A stretch of 64,000 bases of DNA from RHKX01 sp046330285 (GTDB taxonomy: Bacteria; Actinomycetota; Thermoleophilia; Solirubrobacterales; 70-9), in the NCBI GenBank assembly GCA_046330285.1, contig JAXLSX010000004.1:173110-237109 (forward strand), read 5' to 3'. A model generated the notes under the pieces. The model had not been told where the DNA came from. It made no database searches and saw nothing but the letters and a program-made list of their open reading frames with translations. Shown one piece after another: positions 9,422-17,520 of this stretch; the first letter of the stretch is position 1, and each line of letters opens with the position of its first letter. The position numbers and the translations under genes are program-made.

Positions 9422-10105
9422 TCAGGGGGTGAGGATCTCGTAGCCGCCGACCGCCGGCGAGCCGCCGACGCCCCAGGCGAACCGGGCCGCCTGGAGGCGG
9501 CCGTAGGGGGTGGCGATCGCGTCGCCGGCGATCCGCCTCCCGGCTCCGCGATCGGCGAAGTCCTCCTCCTCGGACCAGAGCTCGAGGGTCGCGCGAGTGT
9601 GCGCGCCCGCCTCGTCGTATTCGGTCGAGAGCAGCGGCTCGACGTAAGCCCTGGGCTCCCCCCGGGGCTCGATCCGGGCCGCGCCGACCATCTCCTCACC
9701 GTGTTCGCGGGAGTCCTCCGGCCGCAGCGAGACCAGGACGAGGAGGCGGCTCTTCGCCGTGATCGCCCAGACGAACCGGGCGGCCGACCAGCCGTGTTCG
9801 GGCAGCTCCCAGGCGACCCCGGGGCCGGACATCGGGCCGTCGGGGCCTGAACCGCTCGCGGCGACCGCGTAGATCGCCAGCACCGCGTCGTCGATCGCGA
9901 ACTCGAGCACGGGACCGGCCGGACTCCACGAGACCTCCAGCTCGCCGCCGTCGCCGCCGAGGCGGGCGCGGCCCTCTTCGGCGGGCTGCTCGGAGGTCGC
10001 GCGCAGCGGCTCGCCGGCCCCGAGCCGGAGCGCCGCGGCGCCCTCGGGCCCGTCAGCGAGCGTGCAGTAGCCCCGCTCGCCGTCGATGAACGAGATCAGC
10101 CTCAG
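9422..10105 (-). CDS. hypothetical protein, probable CTG start
   Basis: About 227 residues, beta-rich, acidic, no signal peptide. It begins with the segment ISFIDGERGYCTLADG and ends PAVGGYEILTP. I do not recognise the family; the even spread of aromatic and acidic residues suggests an all-beta lipocalin-like or similar fold, but this is a guess. The coding frame has no ATG, GTG or TTG near its natural beginning. An AAGGAG eight bases before CTG at 10105, with that CTG overlapping the upstream FxsA stop as CTGA, suggests coupled initiation at CTG. The open frame that continues up to 10540 is a shadow of fxsA. Confidence 0.65.
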   Translation of the reverse strand: MRLISFIDGERGYCTLADGPEGAAALRLGAGEPLRATSEQPAEEGRARLGGDGGELEVSWSPAGPVLEFAIDDAVLAIYAVAASGSGPDGPMSGPGVAWELPEHGWSAARFVWAITAKSRLLVLVSLRPEDSREHGEEMVGAARIEPRGEPRAYVEPLLSTEYDEAGAHTRATLELWSEEEDFADRGAGRRIAGDAIATPYGRLQAARFAWGVGGSPAVGGYEILTP

Positions 10106-10671
10106 GGCGCGTGCTCCTTGCCGGAGTCGAGCTCGGGGCCCTCGGTGGGAATCTCGCGGGCGCTGCCGTCGAAGTCGTAGTCGCGGGAGGGACGGCGCGG
10201 GGGAGGGGTCCCCGGTGCTGGGCCGGCGCCGCCGCCGGGCGGAGGCGTTCGGCCGGCGGTCCGCCAGTTGTTCGGGCGGCGGTCGTAGATGAAGAAGGCC
10301 GTCCGCGCCGGGCCGACTCGGCGGGCGGTCGCGGTGAGCACCCGCCGCAGCGCCGCACGGCTCGGCGGGATCAGCAGCGCGAAGCCGAAGATGTCGGTGA
10401 TGAATCCGGGCGTCATCAGCAGCGCACCGCCGAAGATGATCGCGGCGCCGTCGTAGACCTCCTTCGCCGGCAGGCGCGACTGGCCGAGCGCCTCCTGGAA
10501 CCGGCGCCATGCGTTGCGCCCCTGCGAACGCAGCAGCCATGCGCCGAGGAAGCTGTCGAGCAGCAGCAGGGCGATGGTCGGCAGCACGCCGATCGCGCCG
10601 CCGACCTGGATGATCACGTAGAGCTCCGCGATCGGCAGGCAGATGAAGAGCAGCACGAGGACGATGAACAT
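10102..10671 (-). CDS. fxsA: FxsA family membrane protein
   Basis: A cytoplasmic-membrane protein of the FxsA family, named for E. coli FxsA, which relieves F-factor exclusion of phage T7. About 189 residues with the family core: an N-terminal hydrophobic segment LVLLFICLPIAELYVIIQVG, a second segment TIALLLLDSFLGAWLLRSQG, and a third LMTPGFITDIFGFALLIP. The LTPG(F)ITD-type loop is diagnostic. The tail after residue 125 is Pro/Gly-rich and charged, as is usual for actinobacterial members. A -10-like TAGGCT (10679-10684) lies seven bases before the ATG at 10671; the GTG one codon upstream is an alternative. It is followed by a CTGA-coupled hypothetical gene. Confidence 0.85.
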   Translation of the reverse strand: MFIVLVLLFICLPIAELYVIIQVGGAIGVLPTIALLLLDSFLGAWLLRSQGRNAWRRFQEALGQSRLPAKEVYDGAAIIFGGALLMTPGFITDIFGFALLIPPSRAALRRVLTATARRVGPARTAFFIYDRRPNNWRTAGRTPPPGGGAGPAPGTPPPRRPSRDYDFDGSAREIPTEGPELDSGKEHAP

Positions 10672-10678
10672 CACGTCC

Positions 10679-10684
10679 AGCCTA
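10679..10684 (-). promoter_or_regulatory. -10 element upstream of fxsA
   Basis: TAGGCT on the minus strand ends seven bases before the ATG at 10671, consistent with a leaderless or near-leaderless fxsA transcript. Confidence 0.4.
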
Positions 10685-10720
10685 GAGAACGCCCTTCGCG
10701 AGTCGGGCCACGCCGTCCGC

Positions 10721-10726
10721 TAACTT
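10721..10726 (+). promoter_or_regulatory. -10 element of a leaderless promoter
   Basis: TAACTT ends six bases before the ATG at 10733, which places the expected transcription start at the A of the start codon. No Shine-Dalgarno sequence is present. Confidence 0.5.
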
Positions 10727-10732
10727 GGACCC

Positions 10733-11047
10733 ATGACCGACGCAGTAAAGGTGACAGAGGAAGACGTATACGAGGCGCTCGAGGAGGTCATCGACCCCGA
10801 ACTCGGTCTCGACTTCGTCTCGCTGGGTCTCGTCTACGACGTCGAGATCGAGAACGCGAGCGAGGTCTACGTGACCTTCACGCTGACCACCCCCGCCTGC
10901 CCGATCGGCCCCCAGGTCTCGGAGCAGATGAAGGAGTTCGTCGGCGACATCGACGGGGTGGACGCGGTCTACCCGAAGATGATCTTCGACCCGCCCTGGT
11001 CCCCGGAGATGATGACCGAGGACGCCAAGTTCGCGCTGGGCTTCTGA
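10733..11047 (+). CDS. MIP18/DUF59 family iron-sulfur assembly factor (SufT/PaaD-like)
   Basis: A 104-residue cytoplasmic protein of the MIP18 (DUF59) family, which helps mature or load Fe-S cluster proteins. The whole protein matches the family: VYEALEEVIDPELGLDFVSLGLVYDVEI at the N-terminus and LTTPACPIG with its conserved cysteine near residue 62, and FDPPWSPEMMTEDAK at the C-terminus. It is monocistronic and convergent with the DUF2075 helicase gene. The start codon appears to be leaderless. Several Fe-S enzymes in this window could be clients, but nothing links them directly. Confidence 0.9.
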   Translation: MTDAVKVTEEDVYEALEEVIDPELGLDFVSLGLVYDVEIENASEVYVTFTLTTPACPIGPQVSEQMKEFVGDIDGVDAVYPKMIFDPPWSPEMMTEDAKFALGF

Positions 11048-11080
11048 GGCCGCGAACGCCGGGTCGCCGACCCCAACTGC

Positions 11081-12883
11081 TCAGTCGGCTGATCTCGCCC
11101 GGCGACCGGCCCGGGCGACGCTCGGATGCCACGGAACCGCGTTCGGGGTAGCGGTCGCGTCGAAGTAGGGACGCATGTATTCGCGTAGGGCCGGGTCGAC
11201 GACGTAGACGAAGGTGCCGAGGATTCCCCGGGTCATGAGCACTGCATAGATGTTGCGAACGTAGGCGAGGACTTCCTCGTCGCCGTAAGTGATTCCGAGC
11301 CTGTTGTTGTTCTTCTTGCCCTGCTTGTCGAAGTAGCTCGCCCGGTTGAAGACGACCCGTCCCGTTTTAACGTCGAAGCTCAGGTCGGGTCCGACGAGCA
11401 CCCCGGCGTAGTTGAGGTCGTAGCCCTGGATTGTGTGGATCGAACCCACCTCTTCAACGGAGCGCTCCGATGCCACCCAGTCTTTGTCGGTCCCGTTCCA
11501 TTGCAGCCTCAGCCCGCCGATCTCGATGTCGTGAGCGTTCGGATTGGTCTTGCTCTTCCACTCCCACGCGTAGCCTGCCAACAGCCGGGCCAGGCCTTCA
11601 GATCGGTCGAGTCGCAGAATCTCGTCGCGCATCGCGCCGGGGTCGTCGTAGAACCGCAGGTCGTACGGGGCGAAGCGGGCGGGAGCGGGCTCCTGTGGAT
11701 CGCCGGCCAGGATCGCCCTCACGTAGCCCACGTAATCAGCGCCCGCTGCCCGGATGCGGTGCTGCGTGCGAAGCCGGTGGAGGCGCCCTTGTTTCTCGGC
11801 CTCGGCGGTGACTCGTTTTAGGTGATCGGACGGCAGATCGGCCGGGCGAACGGTTTGCTCGGTATCGACGAAAAGGATCTGGTGGTCGCTCTTGGCGCGA
11901 AGCCAGTCGAGCTGAGTCTTGGTCAGATCATCCGTGCCGAAGAGGTCGACCGTGATGTCCCTGAACATTGCATTCAGGGGACCCGACGCCTGCGCAGCTC
12001 GCTGATTGAGTCGGTGTGCCTCGTCGACCACCAGCAGATCGAAGTGCTCATCGCCTGCGCCGATCTGGAAGGGGGTGTAGACCATGGACCTCTCCAGCCC
12101 TGGCGTTTTGCTGAAGACCCGCTCGATCGACTTGCGCAGCGACTGCTGGGGTATGACCAAGCCGATCCGAAGGTCTTGCAGTACCCGGATGTGCTCGGCA
12201 TCGAAGAGCTCAGCGAAACGCGCATCCGCATCGACGGGATCGTCGGGATCGGCGCGCCCGATGTCGCGGAGAAGCTTGATCAGGTAGATGGCCACGACTG
12301 TCTTCCCGGTGCCCGGATCGCCCTCGATCGCCGACATCGTCGACGTCCTCGATTGAAGTCCGAGCACGAGCCCCTCGACGATCTCGTCAACCGTGTTCGC
12401 CTGATCCGGGGTCAGAGCCTTGAACGGGGAGAGCTTGAAAAGGTCGCGATTCTCGATCTCAGGGAGTGAGCGCTCAAAGAGACCCTGGTCACGTAGTGCG
12501 TCGAAGACCTCAGCGAAGGCCTTGCGGTACTCGTCACGCCGGAAATAGTCGCGGTCGGCCTGGCCGCCGTTGCCGTTGAGGACTTCGAACTTCCCGTCCC
12601 CGGCGAACAGGTTGATCAGGCGCGACTCGAGGTCGAGGCATACCGACTTGTTGAAGGTGTCGCCAACGACGATCCGAGCATTCCGTAGGCCCTGCTTGCC
12701 GGGAGAGGCGAGATGATCCTTCAGGCGCTTGATCGCGTCACCGGTCTCGCCGACGTAGATGGACCGACCGCTGTCGAGTGTGTAGACGACCGGCCAGTTG
12801 GAGAGCCGATCATCGCCCAGCATTGCCAGCACCTCCAGGCCCCGCTCGCTGAACCGAACCGGTTCGACCCTAAAGCTGGTCAT
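11081..12883 (-). CDS. GIY-YIG nuclease fused to DUF2075 superfamily 1 helicase
   Basis: A 600-residue fusion. The N-terminal GIY-YIG-like domain (about residues 30-100) reads VVYTLDSGRSIYVGET, with Arg53 and Glu86 at the expected catalytic positions. The C-terminal DUF2075 P-loop helicase has Walker A GDPGTGKT (188-195), a DEAH box (VVDEAHR, about 287-290), TQHRIRAAG, the IHTIQGYDLNYAGV segment and the closing NIYAVLMTRGILGTFVYVV. DUF2075 proteins are often encoded near defence genes (general knowledge). It overlaps the MazG-like gene upstream by 14 bases, so the two are one operon. A line of this gene hand-counts near 60% GC against about 80% in a line of the 3-6 kb nuclease gene, which suggests acquisition. 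Confidence 0.85.
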   Translation of the reverse strand: MTSFRVEPVRFSERGLEVLAMLGDDRLSNWPVVYTLDSGRSIYVGETGDAIKRLKDHLASPGKQGLRNARIVVGDTFNKSVCLDLESRLINLFAGDGKFEVLNGNGGQADRDYFRRDEYRKAFAEVFDALRDQGLFERSLPEIENRDLFKLSPFKALTPDQANTVDEIVEGLVLGLQSRTSTMSAIEGDPGTGKTVVAIYLIKLLRDIGRADPDDPVDADARFAELFDAEHIRVLQDLRIGLVIPQQSLRKSIERVFSKTPGLERSMVYTPFQIGAGDEHFDLLVVDEAHRLNQRAAQASGPLNAMFRDITVDLFGTDDLTKTQLDWLRAKSDHQILFVDTEQTVRPADLPSDHLKRVTAEAEKQGRLHRLRTQHRIRAAGADYVGYVRAILAGDPQEPAPARFAPYDLRFYDDPGAMRDEILRLDRSEGLARLLAGYAWEWKSKTNPNAHDIEIGGLRLQWNGTDKDWVASERSVEEVGSIHTIQGYDLNYAGVLVGPDLSFDVKTGRVVFNRASYFDKQGKKNNNRLGITYGDEEVLAYVRNIYAVLMTRGILGTFVYVVDPALREYMRPYFDATATPNAVPWHPSVARAGRRARSAD

Positions 12884-13187
12884 ATTTGGTGCTTCGCCCG
12901 CGGGACGCGTCGGGTGGGTACTTCTTCCTTGTCTCGTCCAGCTTCGCGGAGATGATCTCGTCCGCTTCGACGCCCAGTTTCAGGGCCAGCAGATGGCAGT
13001 AGGTGAGCACGTCGGCGAGCTCGTCGACCACTCTGTCTCGTTCAGCCGCCTTCGACCACTGGAAGCACTCGAGCAACTCGCCGGCTTCGATCGCGATGCT
13101 CTTCGCGAGGTTCTCAGGGGAGTGGAACTTGTCCCAGTCACGTTCGGCGACCATGGCACGCAGCTCCGACTCGACGCCACTGCTCAT
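12870..13187 (-). CDS. MazG-like nucleotide pyrophosphohydrolase
   Basis: A 105-residue all-helical protein of the MazG/DCTPP1 (RS21-C6) group, which cleaves NTPs or dNTPs to monophosphate and pyrophosphate. The metal-binding pattern is visible: ENLAKSIAIEAGELLECFQW (ExxE) followed by VVDELADVLTYCHLLALKLG (ExxD). Length is normal for the single-domain form. I chose ATG 13187 because a -10-like TACGAT ends seven bases upstream of it; an ATG at 13232 would add 15 unlikely residues. The 3' end overlaps the start of the helicase gene, implying the two products act together. A house-cleaning role is the alternative to a defence role. Confidence 0.85.
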   Translation of the reverse strand: MSSGVESELRAMVAERDWDKFHSPENLAKSIAIEAGELLECFQWSKAAERDRVVDELADVLTYCHLLALKLGVEADEIISAKLDETRKKYPPDASRGRSTKYDQL

Positions 13188-13194
13188 CGCCCCA

Positions 13195-13200
13195 ATCGTA
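13195..13200 (-). promoter_or_regulatory. -10 element for the MazG-helicase operon
   Basis: TACGAT within the extended form TGCATACGAT on the minus strand, seven bases from the ATG at 13187. It supports a leaderless transcript and the shorter MazG-like start. Confidence 0.45.
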
Positions 13201-13295
13201 TGCACAGGTGCCGGGTCACCGTTCGGGCACATTCTCGTCGCCCTTCTTTAGGCGGTGGTCTTGATCGGTGGCCTCGACGCGGCAAGGGTGCGGGC

Positions 13296-13664
13296 ATGTC
13301 CGAACTCGACCCGATTCACATCACGGTCCCCTGCAGCCCCGACGATCCCCGTGCTCCTCGCGAGATCCCCGAGGGAGTGATCGTCCACTACGTCCCCGAA
13401 CTCCATCCGGACGATGTATGCGTCGTGAACGGGATTCCGACGACGTCACCCTCGCGGACGCTGATCGATCTTGCGGAGGTGATGGACGGGATGGAGTTGC
13501 GCGAGTGCTTCGCAAACGCCAGGGATCTCGGGCTCCTGGACCTGGACGAACTTGCCGCCGCACGCGCCCGGGTCGAGTGGCGACCGTCGCTGGCCATGCT
13601 CGACGAGGTCATCTCGGAGTTCGGCCGGGGTTCAGCCGACCGGCCGGATGCGCTCGGGTTCTGA
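13296..13664 (+). CDS. orphan AbiEi-antitoxin C-terminal-domain-like protein
   Basis: A 122-residue protein resembling only the C-terminal part of AbiEi-type antitoxins and the related DUF559-linked actinobacterial proteins. IHITVP near the start, VIVHYVPELHPDDVCVVNGIPTTSPSRTLIDLAEV, then a helical ANARDLGLLDLDELAAAR. The N-terminal winged-helix DNA-binding domain of the family is absent, and no AbiEii nucleotidyltransferase toxin gene lies beside it. AAGGG six bases before the ATG supports the start. It could be a decayed remnant of a toxin-antitoxin pair or a stand-alone adaptor. It sits next to the MazG/DUF2075 pair, so the 11-13.7 kb patch may be accessory DNA. Confidence 0.6.
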   Translation: MSELDPIHITVPCSPDDPRAPREIPEGVIVHYVPELHPDDVCVVNGIPTTSPSRTLIDLAEVMDGMELRECFANARDLGLLDLDELAAARARVEWRPSLAMLDEVISEFGRGSADRPDALGF

Positions 13665-13727
13665 GGCCGATTAGTTTCTCCCCCGGTACCGGTCTCAGCC
13701 GGTGACAACCACCCGAGGAGGAACTAC

Positions 13728-14120
13728 ATGACTGACGAGGCCACCCGGATCGAGAAGATCCACGCGACGATCATCCCGGTCTCGGATCCGGACGCGATGC
13801 TCGCCTTCTACACCGAGAAGCTCGGTCTCGAGAAGCGGGTCGACGTGCCGTTCGGCGGCGACTACCGCTGGATCGAGGTCGGGCCCGAGGGGGCCGAGAC
13901 GAACATCGCCCTGGCGCCGCCGCCTCCGGGTAGCGAGGACGCGGCCGGAGGGCGCGAGACGGGAATCAGCTTCCGGACCGCCGACATCGACTCGTTCCAC
14001 GCGAGGCTGAAGGACGCCGGCGTCGACGTCGACGAGGAGATCAGCCGGATGGGCGACCCGGTGCCGCCGATGTTCTGGTTGCGTGACCCCGAGGGCAACG
14101 TCCTGCTCGTCGTCGAGTAG
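13728..14120 (+). CDS. VOC family protein (glyoxalase/bleomycin-resistance fold)
   Basis: A 130-residue single-subunit vicinal oxygen chelate protein. Two beta-alpha-beta-beta-beta units are visible: IHATIIPVSDPDAMLAFYTEKLGLE (first) and ISFRTADIDSFHARLKDAGV through FWLRDPEGNVLLVVE (second). The ends of the pattern (His12, Glu near YRWIEVG, Glu at the C-terminus) match metal-site positions, but which reaction is catalysed cannot be told. AGGAGGAA six bases before the ATG is a strong ribosome binding site. It stands alone between the AbiEi-like gene and the propeller gene. Confidence 0.85.
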   Translation: MTDEATRIEKIHATIIPVSDPDAMLAFYTEKLGLEKRVDVPFGGDYRWIEVGPEGAETNIALAPPPPGSEDAAGGRETGISFRTADIDSFHARLKDAGVDVDEEISRMGDPVPPMFWLRDPEGNVLLVVE

Positions 14121-14142
14121 GAAGGCGAGCCGGGGGCCCGGG

Positions 14143-14171
14143 TTGCGCGCAAACGCTGTCCGGGTTAGCTT
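14143..14171 (+). promoter_or_regulatory. sigma-70-type promoter, near-leaderless
   Basis: TTGCGC (14143-14148), a 17-base spacer and TAGCTT (14166-14171), seven bases before the ATG at 14179. This is the best -35/-10 pair among the leaderless-type promoters in the window. Confidence 0.55.
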
Positions 14172-14178
14172 GCTCGCC

Positions 14179-15963
14179 ATGGCGGTCCGTCGTGCGCGAT
14201 TTGCGTTCCTGCTCGTCCTCGCTCTGCTCGCGGTGCCGGCGGGTGCGCGCGCCGATCGCAGCGTCTACGTCACCAACAGCGGCCAGAGCGGCGACGGGAG
14301 CCTCGCCGCCTTCCACTCCGGTTCCGACGGCCTGCTGACGGCGCTGTCCGGGTCGCCGCTCGCCGCCGGCGAAGATGCCAACGGCGTCGCGGTCAGCCCC
14401 GATGCCCGTCACGTCTACGTCGCCAACACGGGCGACGACACCATCGGCGGCTACGCGATCGATGCCGACGGGTCCCTGACGGCCCTCGGCGAGACGCCGG
14501 ACGGCGGCAACCAGCCGACGGGCCTCGCCTTCACCCCGGACGGGAAGTTCCTGCTCGCGACGAATCGCGATTCCACGGATGCGGCGCCGTCGATGTCCGT
14601 CTTCTCGGTGGCCGGCGACGGCGAGCTGACGTTGGTGCCGTCCTCGCCGGTCTCGATCGGAATCACGGACCCGCGCGCGGTCGTGGTCTCTCCCGACGGC
14701 CGCTTCGTCTACGTGACCGGACGCCGCGGACCGCTCGGGCCGCCGGCGAGCAACGCCGACACGGCGATCGCGGCGCTGACGATCTCTCCCGACGGAAGCC
14801 TCCACACGATCACCGGCAGCCCGCTCTACCTCCCCGGCCAGGTCAACAGCTTCGGCGCCTCGATGACCCCCGACGGCAAGCACCTGTACGTCGCCCAGTC
14901 GAACGGGAACAAGATCAACGCCTTCGACCTCAACCCGACGACCGGCGCGCCGAGCGTCATGACGGGCTCGCCGTTCCTGACCGCCGGCAACAGCCCGAAC
15001 GAGCTCACGATCGAGCCCGACGGCGACCAGCTCTGGGTCAGCGAGCTGTTCGGCAAGTCGGTCGAGGGCTTCTCGATCGACCCGACGACCGGATCGCTGA
15101 CCCAGAACGTGGATCCCGTGCTGATGCCGCAGCAGGTCCGCTCGGTCGCGGTCAGCCCCGACGCCGCGTTCCTCTACGCCTCGTTCCTCTCGGACCCCGG
15201 CGCGGTGGCGGGCTTCTCCGTCGCCGGGACCGCGCTGACGCCCCTCGCCGGCAGCCCGTTCCCGACCGGCGGGGCCTTCCCGAACTTCTTCAGCGCTGCG
15301 GTGACGCCGACCCAGACGCCCGATGCCGCCTTCAAGGCGACCGGCGGCAAGGCCAACGATCCACTTCCGTTCAACGCCTCGAAGACGACCGTCGCCGGCG
15401 GCTTCCCGGCGCGCTACGACTGGGACTTCGGCGACGGCTTCACGCTCGGCAACGGTGGCCCGAAGCCGACCCACGTCTACCTCGACGACGGCACCTACAA
15501 GGTCAAGCTGACCGTCCACAACGACTGCGCGTCCGACGCCGTCTTCACGGGCGAGGTGGCCTCGGTCGGCAACGCCCTCTACTGCAACGGATCGCCGACG
15601 GCCACCGTCTCGCACAAGGTGACGGTCGACTCGAAGGTCGATGGCAAGCTGAGCGCGAAGAAGACTCAGAAGCAGAAGAAGCCCGGCAAGGTCCTCGTCA
15701 AGGTGAAGGTCAAGGCCGGCGAGCAGCTCACGGCCAAGGTCAAGGGGAAGGTCAAGCAGGGCGGCAAGTCGCTCCCGCTGAAGGCGAAGTCCAAGGCCGT
15801 GAAATCCGGCAAGACGAAGAAGCTGAAGCTGAAGCTCAGCAAGAGCAAGGCGAAGAAGCTCGCCCCCGGCACGGCGAAGGCGACCCTGAAGGGGAAGCTC
15901 ACCGACGAGTTCGGCAACACCTCGAAGCAGAAGCTCAAGGTGAAGCTCCCGATCAAGGGCTAG
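14179..15963 (+). CDS. secreted beta-propeller (lactonase-like) protein with PKD domain and lysine-rich tail
   Basis: A 594-residue exported protein. Signal peptide at residues 1-26 (FAFLLVLALLAVPAGARA). Residues about 30-385 form YVTN/6-phosphogluconolactonase-like propeller blades, with repeated S-P-D-G/A-x-x-x-Y-V units such as VSPDARHVYVANTGD and MTPDGKHLYVAQSNG. A PKD-type domain follows (about 395-480), marked by YDWDFGDG and HVYLDDGTYKVKLTV. Residues about 500-594 are extremely lysine-rich (KKTQKQKKPGKVLVKVKVK style) and may bind anionic cell-wall polymer, in keeping with a surface role. Enzymatic activity is not evident. A longer in-frame start at 14083 would run through the previous gene. 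Confidence 0.8.
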   Translation: MAVRRARFAFLLVLALLAVPAGARADRSVYVTNSGQSGDGSLAAFHSGSDGLLTALSGSPLAAGEDANGVAVSPDARHVYVANTGDDTIGGYAIDADGSLTALGETPDGGNQPTGLAFTPDGKFLLATNRDSTDAAPSMSVFSVAGDGELTLVPSSPVSIGITDPRAVVVSPDGRFVYVTGRRGPLGPPASNADTAIAALTISPDGSLHTITGSPLYLPGQVNSFGASMTPDGKHLYVAQSNGNKINAFDLNPTTGAPSVMTGSPFLTAGNSPNELTIEPDGDQLWVSELFGKSVEGFSIDPTTGSLTQNVDPVLMPQQVRSVAVSPDAAFLYASFLSDPGAVAGFSVAGTALTPLAGSPFPTGGAFPNFFSAAVTPTQTPDAAFKATGGKANDPLPFNASKTTVAGGFPARYDWDFGDGFTLGNGGPKPTHVYLDDGTYKVKLTVHNDCASDAVFTGEVASVGNALYCNGSPTATVSHKVTVDSKVDGKLSAKKTQKQKKPGKVLVKVKVKAGEQLTAKVKGKVKQGGKSLPLKAKSKAVKSGKTKKLKLKLSKSKAKKLAPGTAKATLKGKLTDEFGNTSKQKLKVKLPIKG

Positions 15964-15988
15964 TCGAGCCCGAGAATGTCCTCCCCGG

Positions 15989-17467
15989 TCAGCCGGCGCT
16001 GATCGGATCGCGCGTGCGGACGCCGTCGACGAGGCGCCAGATGCCGAGCGGGTTTGCGTCTCGAAGGGCTTCCGGCAGGAACTGGTCGGGGCAGTCCTGG
16101 AAGGCCACCGGGCGCACGAACCGATCCGTCGCCCGGCCTCCGACCGAGGTGTAAGAGTCGTCGAGCGTCGCCGGGTAGGGACCGCCGTGTTGCTGGGCCA
16201 TGCAGACGGCCACGCCGGTCGTCGGAGCGTCGAAGACGATCCGTCCGCAGATCGGGGTGAGCTGCTCGACGAGGCTTCGGCGCAGGTCGTCCTCGTCGTC
16301 CGTGGAGAAGATCGAGGCCGAGAGCTGCCCCTCGGTGCCGCTGAGGAACTCGAGCAGCTCGTCGGTGTCCTCGTAGGTGATCAGGACGGCGGCCGGTCCG
16401 AACACCTCCTCCCGGATCCGATCGACGGAGGCGGCACTGGCGGCGGTCGTCAGCCACACATGCGGGGTCGCGTCGTCCCCGGACTGATCCGTGCCGCCGC
16501 CCGAGAGTGACTTCAGCTCGGAGATCGCGTTCATCTCCGCGACCGAGCTGTCGTAACGGTCGGACGTCGAGGCGCTGAGCAGGGGGCCGGGGTCCGATGT
16601 GGCGACCCGGGCCGCAAGCGTTTCCGCGAACGAGATCCCGGCGTCGCCGGCGGGCACGAGCACGAGGCCCGGCTTGGTGCAGAGCTGGCCGGCGCTGTTG
16701 ACGACGGCGCCGGCGAGGAGCGCGGCGACCTCCTCCGCGCGATCCTGCGCGGCGGCGGGCGTGACGATCGCCGGGTTCGAGCTGCCCATCTCGGCGAACA
16801 CCGGGATGGGCGCGGCCCGCTTGCCGGCGTGTTCGGCGAGGATCAGTCCGGCGGCGGTCGAACCCGTGAACGCGACCGCCGTCACCTCGGGCGCCTGCAC
16901 GAAGGCTTCGGCTCCGTCGTGTCCCGTATGCAGCAGCGAGTGGGCGCCGGGATGGAGTCCGAGCTCAGCGATCGCCTCGTCGATCAGCGTCGCCACGAGC
17001 TCGTCGGTTCCGGTGTGCCCGGAATGGCTCTTCGAGATGACCGGGCTTCCGGTCGCCAGGGCGGAGGCGGTATCTCCGCCGGCGACGCCGAAGGCGAGGG
17101 GGAAGTTGCCGGCGCCGAACACCGCGACCGGGCCCCTCGCGAGCCGGGCCCGCCGCAGGTCGGGACGGGGGATGGGCTTGGCATCGGGATCGGGCAGATC
17201 GATCACCGCGTCGTGGAAGTCGCCCTCCACGGCGATGCCGGCGAACATCTCGAGCTGGCGCGCGGTCCGCTCGAGCTCGCCGCGGAGGCGGGCTTCGGGG
17301 AGGTGTGACTCGCGGCGGGCGATTTCGACGACGTCGTCGTCGCGATCACGGAGCGCCGTGGCGATCGCCGCGAGCAGGCTCGAGCGGTCCTCGGGCCGGG
17401 CGAGACCGGCGTCGGCATGGGCGGCATCAGCCGCTTCGGTCAATGGTTCAAGATCTCGACTGATCAA
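15989..17467 (-). CDS. 2-oxoglutarate semialdehyde dehydrogenase (KGSADH-like)
   Basis: Oxidises 2-oxoglutarate semialdehyde (2,5-dioxopentanoate) to 2-oxoglutarate with NAD(P)+, the last step of hydroxyproline breakdown. A 492-residue aldehyde dehydrogenase with the KGSADH-type segment VAVFGAGNFPLAFGVAGGDTASALATGSP, general base Glu226 (AEMGSSNP) and nucleophile Cys263 (AGQLCTKPG). TTG start at 17467 with GAGGAG eight bases upstream. It is divergent from the GntR regulator and the rest of the pathway, sharing the 97-base control region with a GntR-type operator candidate at 17521-17533. The family also serves sugar-acid pathways, but the neighbours fix the role here. Confidence 0.85.
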   Translation of the reverse strand: MISRDLEPLTEAADAAHADAGLARPEDRSSLLAAIATALRDRDDDVVEIARRESHLPEARLRGELERTARQLEMFAGIAVEGDFHDAVIDLPDPDAKPIPRPDLRRARLARGPVAVFGAGNFPLAFGVAGGDTASALATGSPVISKSHSGHTGTDELVATLIDEAIAELGLHPGAHSLLHTGHDGAEAFVQAPEVTAVAFTGSTAAGLILAEHAGKRAAPIPVFAEMGSSNPAIVTPAAAQDRAEEVAALLAGAVVNSAGQLCTKPGLVLVPAGDAGISFAETLAARVATSDPGPLLSASTSDRYDSSVAEMNAISELKSLSGGGTDQSGDDATPHVWLTTAASAASVDRIREEVFGPAAVLITYEDTDELLEFLSGTEGQLSASIFSTDDEDDLRRSLVEQLTPICGRIVFDAPTTGVAVCMAQQHGGPYPATLDDSYTSVGGRATDRFVRPVAFQDCPDQFLPEALRDANPLGIWRLVDGVRTRDPISAG

Positions 17468-17520
17468 CTGGTCTGCTCCTCAGGTCAATATCGACGGAAA
17501 GTTGCACTAGCGCTCTGTCT

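Noticed and set aside
11081..13187. Naming the MazG/DUF2075 pair as a known defence system
   Set aside because: I cannot match it to a named system without a search, so it is reported only as a candidate.
13683..13692. Palindrome CCGGTACCGG before the VOC gene
   Set aside because: A short GC palindrome is expected by chance in this DNA, and no second copy was seen near related genes.
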